Source: an uncultured Bacilli bacterium
GTDB taxonomy: Bacteria; Bacillota_I; Bacilli_A; RF39; UBA660
Direction of reading: 5' to 3'
Assembly: GCA_947628495.1 (NCBI GenBank)
Contig: CANRAC010000049.1
Coordinates: forward strand, 1 to 7,325
Length of the DNA: 7,325 nucleotides
Shown: one piece after another, positions 1-5,708 of the stretch
How positions within the stretch are numbered: position 1 is the stretch's first letter
Layout: each line of letters starts with the position of its first letter
Notes under the pieces: generated by a model
What the model was told of the DNA's origin: nothing
Database searches by the model: none
What the model saw: the letters and a program-made list of their open reading frames with translations, nothing else
Program-made: the position numbers and the translations under genes

Positions 1-263
1 TAAATTTGAATAGAACCGGTTTTATCTTTAATGGTAAAAAAGGAAGCTTTACCCATTTTGCGAATAAACATAATACGTCCCGCAACCGTAGCAGTATCTG
101 TCATATTCTCAAAGGCATCATGTTCAATATCTTGATATTTAGTTTTTAAATCGAAAGCATAGGCATCACGATCAAATCTATCTCCAAATGGATCAATACC
201 TAACTCTTTAATTTTATTTAATTTTTCTCTTCTGACTAATTCTTGTTCACTAAATTCTCGCAT
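1..263 (-). CDS. lysS: Lysyl-tRNA synthetase (class II), N-terminal part only
   Basis: LysS charges tRNA-Lys with lysine in the cytoplasm. Only the first 87 residues are present; the gene runs off the left edge (bases 1-2 are a split codon). The translation starts MREFSEQELVRREKLNKIKE and contains the LGIDPFGDRF block typical of the LysS N-terminus. It then enters the OB-fold anticodon-binding domain (about residues 58-87, with AGRIMFIRKMGKASF and KDKTGSIQI). The alignment with Bacillus LysS is recognisable from memory. Catalytic class II motifs lie outside the window. The ATG at 261-263 is chosen because GGAG (273-276 on the opposite strand) sits 9 nt upstream, and a good sigma-A promoter (287-315) lies just before it. 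The N-terminal extension is short compared with B. subtilis LysS, which is normal variation. The gene is divergent from the pilin-like gene at 412. Confidence 0.93.
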   Translation of the reverse strand, partial: MREFSEQELVRREKLNKIKELGIDPFGDRFDRDAYAFDLKTKYQDIEHDAFENMTDTATVAGRIMFIRKMGKASFFTIKDKTGSIQI

Positions 264-286
264 TTATATCAACTCCAATTTGTTCT

Positions 287-315
287 AGTATACATTTTTT
301 AATTTTAAAAATCAA
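287..315 (-). promoter_or_regulatory. Sigma-A-type promoter of lysS
   Basis: On the minus strand, TTGATT (310-315) and TATACT (287-292) are separated by exactly 17 bp. Predicted transcription starts near 280, giving a leader of only about 17-20 nt that begins just before the GGAG ribosome binding site. Such a short leader leaves no room for a T-box or other riboswitch, so lysS is probably not controlled by a leader RNA here. Confidence 0.7.
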
Positions 316-333
316 TTCCTTTAATCTACCTTA

Positions 334-361
334 TTAAAAGTTTTTATGATATTATTATAAT
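334..361 (+). promoter_or_regulatory. Probable promoter of the pilin-like gene
   Basis: A perfect TATAAT (356-361) lies 50 bp before the ATG at 412. The best -35 match is weak: TTAAAA (334-339) with a 16-bp spacer. The start would fall near 368, leaving a leader of about 44 nt with a strong purine-rich ribosome binding site (AGGAAGAGGAG, 397-407). The -35 regions of this promoter and of the divergent lysS promoter are only 18 bp apart, so the two could compete or share a regulator. The region is very A+T-rich, so chance -10 matches are possible. Confidence 0.45.
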
Positions 362-411
362 AGGTTAGAAAAAAGCTACTAATAAATTTAAAATACAGGA
401 AGAGGAGAATA

Positions 412-3315
412 ATGCAAAATAAAAAGGGTTTTACTTTAATAGAAATAATTGTAACTATTGCTTTATTAGGTATAATTGGTACTGTTATTGCTATTAATGT
501 TGTAGGGTTATCTAAAAAACAAAATACAAAGGAAACAATTCGTATTGAACAAAGTATCAAAGCTGCTGCTGAAGCTTATGAGCATGTCGAAGATATTGGT
601 ACTGGTTGTTTATCGATTAAAGATTTAATTGATAACAATTATTTAAAAGAATCTAATATAGAAAAATATAAAAATAAATATGTTGAAATTAAAGAAAATG
701 CAGATCATAGTAAATCATATGAAATAAAAGATACTTGTAATGGTCAATCAACTCCAAATAAATATAAAATTGTTTATAATAAAAACTTAGATGAAACTGT
801 TTCTAATATGCCAACGGATAATAACAAATATCAATTAAATCAAGAAGTTGAAATATCTACTCGTAAACCAACAACTTTTGGATATGATTTTAAATATTGG
901 TCTACTTCTAAAAATGGATTAGCTATTGAAACTCCTCTTAAAATGAAAAAGAATGGTATAACTTTATATGCTATATGGCAGAAAAAAACTTTTACAGTAA
1001 ATTATAATACAAATGGAGGAACTCCAAGTGTTGCTAAACAAACAGGAGAATATAAAACTAATATTACTATTAGTGCTAATAATCCTTCTAAAACAGGATA
1101 TAGCTTTCAAAGTTGGAAAGACTATAGCACAAATATAACCTACTTTAAAAATAATAAAATCTTTTTGACTAGAGATATAACATTAAATGCTCAATATACT
1201 GCTAATATTTATACAATAACCCTTAATCATCAAGATGGTCAAAATACCATTAATACTTTATATGAAAAGTATAACAGTGGTTTTTATGCAGATCTAAATG
1301 ATGCTAATAAAATAGCCAGTCCTAGTGATTCAATTGATTACAGAATTACTAATATAGCTATTCCAACTAAGAGTAAATATACTTTCCAAGGTTATTATAC
1401 TCAAGCTAATGGAAAAGGCACGCAATATATCGATAAAACTGGAAAAATAATTGTTAGTAATACTACTATTACCCAAAATATAACATTATATGCCTATTAT
1501 ACTGCCAATATTTATACAATAACCCTTAATCATCAAAATGGAAAAAATACTATTAACAATATATATGAAAAGTATAATGATGGTTTTTATACAAATCAAA
1601 ATGGCACTAATAAAATTACTAGTATAGCAATCCCAACAAGAAGTGGCTATAAGTTCCAAGGATACTATACTCAGACTAATGGACAAGGGACAAAATACAT
1701 AGATAATACAGGAAAAATAACTATTAGTAATAATTCTATTTCCCAAAATATAACATTATATGCTTATTGGAAAAAAGCAGAATTTAATTTTCATTTAGAA
1801 TATTATGGCGCAGATTTAGTAAGTACTTCTATTCCGCAAAAAATTTCTCAAGATGATACAATAGAATTAGAATTTAAAGGATATGATAAATATGTTTATA
1901 GTAATACAACCTGCGTTAATGCCGAATTTAAATATAATACAACCAATCAAAAATTAACTGTAAGCAACCCTACGAATGATGTTACTTGTACAGTAAATTA
2001 TTATAAAAGTATATATTTATATTTAAATTCAAATAACAATTATAATATTAATTATGTAAAACAAGAATTGAAAAAAAATAAGTTAGAGTTAGATTACAAT
2101 GAAAGTGATACACAAAGGATTATTTCAACTCCTAGTTATGATATAACTACAATAGAAAGTAACACCGCTAACCATGAGCTGTATTATATTGGTGTTTTAG
2201 GAAACAAATTCTTCTTTGTAAAAAAACAGAAAGCCATTAACACAGGCGATTATTATAGTTTGATGGGCGTATATGATGTAAAAAACAATAATTTTCTAAC
2301 AAAACATAATATGAACTATTATCAAAGAGATTACGAACATCAAATAGGCTGGCTTGGTGGTGAGCTTGTAATTCCCCCAATGATTTATCAATATGTGGAT
2401 GATAGTGGGGAACTAACAAATACCATATACTTTGCCAAACTTGATCACATTGGTACTACTACAAGTGGGGATGGAAGAACTACTAGGTTAGATATGAAAA
2501 CTTATTATTACGATAAAGATATAGATGTTGAACAGTACCATTATGGTTATGTAAGTTGGATCCATAACAATAAAGGTACGAGTGGTCGCGCATCATTTAG
2601 TTATGAGACATCTGATTCTAATCCTTTTATATATAAAGTATTAGAAGCTTTAGGTGGCTGGTCCGGATCGCGTGGTGCGAATATTAATAAATCCTCTATA
2701 TGCGCTCAGAGTACAAACTTGCAACTATGCAAATCCTTAAAAAACCTTAGCAATAATTTAATAGATCCTAAAAATAATAAAGTATTTGATTATGAAAAAG
2801 TATCCGTTTCGAATGAAGAAATGAATGCTTTATCCATCGATAAAATAAAAGAAGCCCCTAAATATTCTTCAGCCAAGTCTCCTTCTGCAATTCAATTAAT
2901 TCATGATAATAATGACGAGGTTTATTATTTTGAAGATAATAACGGGGATAAAGGAGTTTTAGTTTCATATAGACCTAGGGCTAGTCAAGCATATTATGAC
3001 AGAGTAGTGTATTCACATAATTCTCTGCTCTATTATATTTCTCCAATAGATACTAGCAAAGATTTAAGTAATTACTATGCAAATTATTATTTATTAGATT
3101 TAAAAGGCATTGAAACAATAGAAGATTATTTTTACGACACCGAAAATAGTCAAATAGGTAATAAAATTACTAAAAACAATTTCCCAAAAGACTTTACAAA
3201 ATTATATTTAAATTATAACTCAAATAAAACATTACCTGAACCTTTAAAAAATGGAATATCTTTAACTAATATAACAGAGGTTAAAAATAAAATAATAGAA
3301 GATAATAGCAAGTAG
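412..3315 (+). CDS. Giant type IV pilin-like protein with InlB B-type repeats, candidate surface adhesin
   Basis: A 967-residue protein with a class III (prepilin) signal: short basic leader MQNKKG, then FTLIE, predicting cleavage after Gly6 by a prepilin peptidase, with the conserved Glu at mature position 5 (Glu11). The hydrophobic helix spans residues 7-33. A small pilin-like section follows to about 115 with a Cys pair (C66, C109). Residues 118-453 hold four InlB B-repeat (Listeria-Bacteroides, flg_new-like) modules: 118-189, 194-262, 266-363 and 367-453, each ending in LYA-W/Y-type strands. Residues 456-532 form a different module with C501 and C526. The remaining ~430 residues (536-967) are Tyr/Asn-rich and match no family I recognise; they contain C764/C773 and a DxNxDxG loop at 842-848. 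There is no LPXTG sorting signal and no C-terminal membrane helix, so the N-terminal helix is the only visible anchor. Ordinary pilins are 120-200 residues, so this is far larger. A role in adhesion or as a pilus tip/minor pilin is inference. The strong RBS (397-407) fixes the start; the stop is TAG. Confidence 0.85.
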   Translation: MQNKKGFTLIEIIVTIALLGIIGTVIAINVVGLSKKQNTKETIRIEQSIKAAAEAYEHVEDIGTGCLSIKDLIDNNYLKESNIEKYKNKYVEIKENADHSKSYEIKDTCNGQSTPNKYKIVYNKNLDETVSNMPTDNNKYQLNQEVEISTRKPTTFGYDFKYWSTSKNGLAIETPLKMKKNGITLYAIWQKKTFTVNYNTNGGTPSVAKQTGEYKTNITISANNPSKTGYSFQSWKDYSTNITYFKNNKIFLTRDITLNAQYTANIYTITLNHQDGQNTINTLYEKYNSGFYADLNDANKIASPSDSIDYRITNIAIPTKSKYTFQGYYTQANGKGTQYIDKTGKIIVSNTTITQNITLYAYYTANIYTITLNHQNGKNTINNIYEKYNDGFYTNQNGTNKITSIAIPTRSGYKFQGYYTQTNGQGTKYIDNTGKITISNNSISQNITLYAYWKKAEFNFHLEYYGADLVSTSIPQKISQDDTIELEFKGYDKYVYSNTTCVNAEFKYNTTNQKLTVSNPTNDVTCTVNYYKSIYLYLNSNNNYNINYVKQELKKNKLELDYNESDTQRIISTPSYDITTIESNTANHELYYIGVLGNKFFFVKKQKAINTGDYYSLMGVYDVKNNNFLTKHNMNYYQRDYEHQIGWLGGELVIPPMIYQYVDDSGELTNTIYFAKLDHIGTTTSGDGRTTRLDMKTYYYDKDIDVEQYHYGYVSWIHNNKGTSGRASFSYETSDSNPFIYKVLEALGGWSGSRGANINKSSICAQSTNLQLCKSLKNLSNNLIDPKNNKVFDYEKVSVSNEEMNALSIDKIKEAPKYSSAKSPSAIQLIHDNNDEVYYFEDNNGDKGVLVSYRPRASQAYYDRVVYSHNSLLYYISPIDTSKDLSNYYANYYLLDLKGIETIEDYFYDTENSQIGNKITKNNFPKDFTKLYLNYNSNKTLPEPLKNGISLTNITEVKNKIIEDNSK
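763..1770 (+). repeat. Four InlB B-type repeat modules within the pilin-like gene
   Basis: Module 1 is 763-978, module 2 is 991-1197, module 3 is 1198-1500 and module 4 is 1501-1770. Shared features are an opening beta strand (YKIVYN, FTVNYNTNGG, IYTITLNHQ), a central GY-x-F-x-x-W/Y strand (GYDFKYW, GYSFQSW, KYTFQGYY, GYKFQGYY) and a closing strand (ITLYAIW, ITLNAQY, ITLYAYY, ITLYAYW). This matches the beta-grasp-like InlB B-repeat fold known from Gram-positive surface proteins. Modules 1 and 2 are divergent from each other and from 3 and 4. The modules probably act as a stalk or a binding surface; ligands cannot be told from sequence. Confidence 0.8.
1198..1770 (+). repeat. Recent in-frame tandem duplication (modules 3 and 4), 303 bp + 270 bp
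   Basis: Two adjacent copies, 1198-1500 and 1501-1770, both start with codons for TANIYTITLNHQ. The openings are almost identical at DNA level: 1 mismatch over about 32 bases starting at 1201 and 1504. Both end with a shared CCCAAAATATAACATTATAT block (1472-1491 and 1742-1761). The copies differ by a 33-bp in-frame indel coding for 11 residues (ASPSDSIDYRI) present only in the first. The high DNA identity compared with modules 1 and 2 shows that this duplication is younger than the others. Repeat number may vary between strains. Confidence 0.88.
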
Positions 3316-3390
3316 GAAATAAAAAATAATTTTGTTCATTCTTCATGACTATACACACCTTGGACAAAGTGAAAGGAATGAGTGATTTAA
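3316..3390 (+). other. 75-bp intergenic spacer with a possible structured element
   Basis: There is no terminator hairpin after the pilin-like stop codon, so the downstream gene is probably co-transcribed. About 46 bases from 3337 are visibly less A+T-rich (about 39% G+C) than typical spacer DNA here. TCATTC (3336-3341) can pair with GAATGA (3376-3381), with additional weak inner pairing (CAC..TT with AAGTG). TATACA at 3350-3355 resembles a -10 box but has no -35 at a proper distance. Whether this is a structured RNA, an alternative-sigma promoter or chance is unresolved. Confidence 0.3.
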
Positions 3391-3786
3391 ATGAAAAAGA
3401 AAACAATTTTAATAATTTCAATTTTAGTACTTATAATGTTATTAATAGCTTTGGGAATTTATACCATAATAAAAAAAGACTCTAAGAAATCAGATATTAA
3501 GCCCTCTGTACCTTTTAACGAAAAATTTGCAGTTAAAGATGAAAATTATTATATAAATGATGGAAAGTTTATTTATAGTAGTAATTTTGAAAATAAAACT
3601 AAAAATACACAAGAATTAACATGTGTACATATAGAGTTTAAGAATAAAAATAATGAAGTATTATTAACTAGAGAAGAAAGTATTAGAGTAACATTAAAAA
3701 AGGAAGAAAGTTATCCAATTACTTTTGATTATGAAACTCCAATTGATCCAACTGATATAGTAAAAGTGATTTATGAAGATTGTTAA
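3391..3786 (+). CDS. Small membrane-anchored extracytoplasmic protein, unknown function
   Basis: A 131-residue protein that I do not recognise by name. Lys2-4 precede a hydrophobic helix at residues 5-27, then KKDSKK, the layout of an N-in, C-out anchor or an uncleaved signal. No lipobox Cys follows the helix, so it is not a lipoprotein. The outer part (about 45-131) looks like one small beta-sandwich domain: strands near DGKFIYSSNFENKT, LTCVHIEFKNKNNEVL, SIRVTLKKEESYPITFDY and DIVKVIYEDC. The pattern recalls FxLYD-type domains of Firmicute surface proteins, a weak resemblance. The only cysteines, C78 and the C-terminal residue C131, are both outside and could form a disulfide. The start is the ATG at 3391; AAAGGA (3372-3377) lies 13 nt upstream, a little far, and no better in-frame start exists. 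It follows the pilin-like gene by 75 bp without a terminator, so it is probably in the same transcript and may be its partner. Confidence 0.75.
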   Translation: MKKKTILIISILVLIMLLIALGIYTIIKKDSKKSDIKPSVPFNEKFAVKDENYYINDGKFIYSSNFENKTKNTQELTCVHIEFKNKNNEVLLTREESIRVTLKKEESYPITFDYETPIDPTDIVKVIYEDC

Positions 3787-3794
3787 TAAATACC

Positions 3795-3821
3795 AAAAAG
3801 AAGACATTTTGCCTTCTTTTT
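3795..3821. terminator. Bidirectional rho-independent terminator between convergent genes
   Basis: A perfect 9-bp stem, AAAAAGAAG (3795-3803) with CTTCTTTTT (3813-3821), encloses a 9-nt loop. T-rich tracts follow on the plus strand (TTTTTAATTTT), and the same stem gives a T-run on the minus strand. It lies 8 bp after the small membrane-protein gene and 4 bp beyond the typA stop, so it can end both converging transcripts. The stem is A-U-rich, with only two G-C pairs, so termination would rely partly on the U-tract. Confidence 0.75.
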
Positions 3822-3825
3822 AATT

Positions 3826-5628
3826 TTATCTATTTTCTCTAAATCTGTCTTTTGGATCTAAGATTTTTTTACGTAATCGAATTTCATCGGGAGTTATTTC
3901 TACTAATTCATCTTCTTCAATAAATTCCAAAGCTTCTTCTAAAGTAAATTTTTTCGGTTTTACTAAAGCAATAGCATCATCACTACCACTAGCTCTTGTA
4001 TTAGTAAGTTGTTTATTTTTACAAGGATTAACATTTAAGTCATTGTCACGATTATTAATTCCGACAATCATTCCCACATATACATCAGTAGCTGGTTCGA
4101 CAATCATTGTCCCTCTTTCTTGTAAATTAAACAAAGAGAAACCTAAAGTCTTACCATTTTCCATAGAAACTAAAACACCATTTTTACGACCACTAATCTC
4201 CCCTACATAAGGTTTATAAGTATCAAAGCTACGAAGCATGATACCTTCACCTTTCGTATTGGTAATAAAAGCACTACGATAGCCAATTAAACCGCGTGTT
4301 GGCGCAGAGAATTCAAGATGAGCATAGTTATCTTCGGTATTAGATATATTCATTAAGATCGCTTTACGTTCTTGTAAATCATTAATAACTGTTCCCGAAT
4401 ATTCATCTGGGCAATTAATAATTACCGTTTCAAATGGTTCACATTTTTGACCATCTATATCTTTATATAATACTTCTGGTTTCGAAACAGAAAGTTCATA
4501 ACCTTCCCTGCGCATGTTTTCCAGTAAAATAGATAAATGTAATTCACCTCGGCCTGATACTTTAAAGCCATCGGCATTTGGCAGTTCTTCAACTTCTAGT
4601 CCTACATTTGTTTCTAATTCTTTATCAAGTCTTTCTTTTAAGTGACGGTTAGTTAAAAATTTTCCACTTTGTCCAGCAAATGGCGAGTTATTAACTAAAA
4701 AATTCATAGATAAAGTAGGTTTTTCAATTTCAATAGGTGGAAGAGGATTAATAACATCTTTTTCACATATAGTGTCGCCAATAGAGATATCAGCACATCC
4801 AGCTACAGTAACAATATCTCCAAAATAAGCGACATCTTTTTCCACTTTTTTAATGCCTTCGGTTACAAATAACTTGGAAATCCTAAAAGAAGTTTGACTA
4901 CCATCATTACGGACTAAACTGACAACTTCTCCAGATTTTACTTGACCTTTATTCACGCGCCCGATACCTAAACGACCAATATAATCATCATAATCTAGTT
5001 GGGAAATTTGCAGTTGTAAAGGATCATTTTCATTACCTTTAAATGGTTCTACTTGTTTAACAATTGTTTCTAATAGAGGCGAAATATCTTTACTATCATC
5101 ATCTAAAGAAAGTTTAGCAATACCATCCCGAGCTGCTCCATATATTATCGGAAAGTCTAATTGTTCATCGGTAGCATTTAATTCCACAAATAAATCAAAA
5201 GTCATATTAACAACTTCTTCGGCACGAGCATCTTTCTTATCTATTTTATTAATAAATAGAATTGGTCTTAAATTTTGTTCTAAAGCTTTTTTTAAGACAA
5301 AACGAGTTTGGGGCATTGGTCCTTCAGCTGAGTCAACTAATAAGATAACGGTATCAACAGTTTTAATAATTCTTTCTACTTCGGAAGAAAAATCCGCATG
5401 ACCAGGAGTATCCACAATATTAATTTTATAATCTTTATATCTTATGGCACAGTTTTTGGAATAAATTGTAATACCTCTTTCTCTTTCCAAATCATTACTG
5501 TCCATAACACAGTCAACTACTTCTTCATTAGCTCTAAAAACACCATTTTGGTTTAATAAGGCATCAACTAAAGTACTTTTACCGGCATCAACGTGAGCTA
5601 CAACAGCAATATTAATAATTTTATCCAT
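3826..5628 (-). CDS. typA: Ribosome-associated translational GTPase TypA/BipA
   Basis: TypA/BipA is an EF-G-like GTPase that binds the ribosome and supports ribosome assembly and growth under stress or cold. The 600-residue product (612 in B. subtilis) aligns end to end with the family. G1 is AHVDAGKST (11-19), switch I ends ERERGITI (48-55), G3 is DTPGHADF (73-80, with the catalytic His77) and G4 is NKID (127-130). Domain II covers about 203-295, domain III about 303-385 (with NNSPFAGQSGKF and GRGELHLSILLENMRREGYE), domain V about 395-445, and the TypA-specific C-terminal domain starts at TRGLIGY (444-450) and includes NRDNDLNVN (526-534). The P-loop reads DAGKS where TypA usually has DHGKT. 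A GTG at 5637 is in frame but overlaps the ribosome binding site, so the ATG at 5628 is the start. The gene is downstream of uvrB by 80 bp and has its own promoter. Confidence 0.96.
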   Translation of the reverse strand: MDKIINIAVVAHVDAGKSTLVDALLNQNGVFRANEEVVDCVMDSNDLERERGITIYSKNCAIRYKDYKINIVDTPGHADFSSEVERIIKTVDTVILLVDSAEGPMPQTRFVLKKALEQNLRPILFINKIDKKDARAEEVVNMTFDLFVELNATDEQLDFPIIYGAARDGIAKLSLDDDSKDISPLLETIVKQVEPFKGNENDPLQLQISQLDYDDYIGRLGIGRVNKGQVKSGEVVSLVRNDGSQTSFRISKLFVTEGIKKVEKDVAYFGDIVTVAGCADISIGDTICEKDVINPLPPIEIEKPTLSMNFLVNNSPFAGQSGKFLTNRHLKERLDKELETNVGLEVEELPNADGFKVSGRGELHLSILLENMRREGYELSVSKPEVLYKDIDGQKCEPFETVIINCPDEYSGTVINDLQERKAILMNISNTEDNYAHLEFSAPTRGLIGYRSAFITNTKGEGIMLRSFDTYKPYVGEISGRKNGVLVSMENGKTLGFSLFNLQERGTMIVEPATDVYVGMIVGINNRDNDLNVNPCKNKQLTNTRASGSDDAIALVKPKKFTLEEALEFIEEDELVEITPDEIRLRKKILDPKDRFRENR

Positions 5629-5636
5629 AACTTCCA

Positions 5637-5643
5637 CTTCCTT
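5637..5643 (-). promoter_or_regulatory. Ribosome binding site that decides the typA start
   Basis: On the minus strand AAGGAAG lies 8 nt before the ATG at 5626-5628, the ideal distance. The in-frame GTG (5635-5637) overlaps the last base of this site and therefore cannot be initiated from it. This shortens the longest reading frame by three residues to 600. Confidence 0.85.
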
Positions 5644-5660
5644 TTTTAAGCGTCTTTAAG

Positions 5661-5689
5661 ATAATACAACAAAACTATAAATTTTACAA
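5661..5689 (-). promoter_or_regulatory. Sigma-A-type promoter of typA
   Basis: On the minus strand TTGTAA (5684-5689) and TATTAT (5661-5666) are spaced by exactly 17 bp. Transcription would start near 5654, about 25 nt before the typA ATG, leaving a short leader with the AAGGAAG site. It lies wholly between the uvrB stop and typA. So typA can be expressed independently of uvrB even if uvrB transcripts also read through. Confidence 0.7.
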
Positions 5690-5708
5690 GAAAAAAAGCG
5701 GGAAATTA

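Noticed and set aside
264..286. T-box or other riboswitch leader for lysS
   Set aside because: The promoter sits so close to the gene that the leader is only about 20 nt, with no specifier stem or antiterminator.
321..560. 79-residue open frame on the minus strand
   Set aside because: It overlaps the start of the pilin-like gene and both promoters; its hydrophobic translation is the reverse of the A+T-rich pilin helix. No ribosome binding site or family resemblance.
1486..1746. 86-residue open frame on the minus strand
   Set aside because: It is antisense to repeat module 4 of a well-supported gene and has no recognisable protein features.
2237..2419. 60-residue open frame on the minus strand
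   Set aside because: Antisense shadow of the C-terminal part of the pilin-like gene.
3232..3246. LPEPL near the C-terminus as a sortase signal
   Set aside because: It lacks the T-G of LPXTG and is not followed by a hydrophobic segment and basic tail.
5635..5637. GTG as the typA start (603 residues)
   Set aside because: It touches the ribosome binding site with no spacing; the ATG at 5626-5628 has AAGGAAG at 8 nt and fits the family N-terminus.
5644..5708. Rho-independent terminator after uvrB
   Set aside because: There is a T-run on the minus strand after CCCGC, but no complementary G-rich arm upstream to form a stem.
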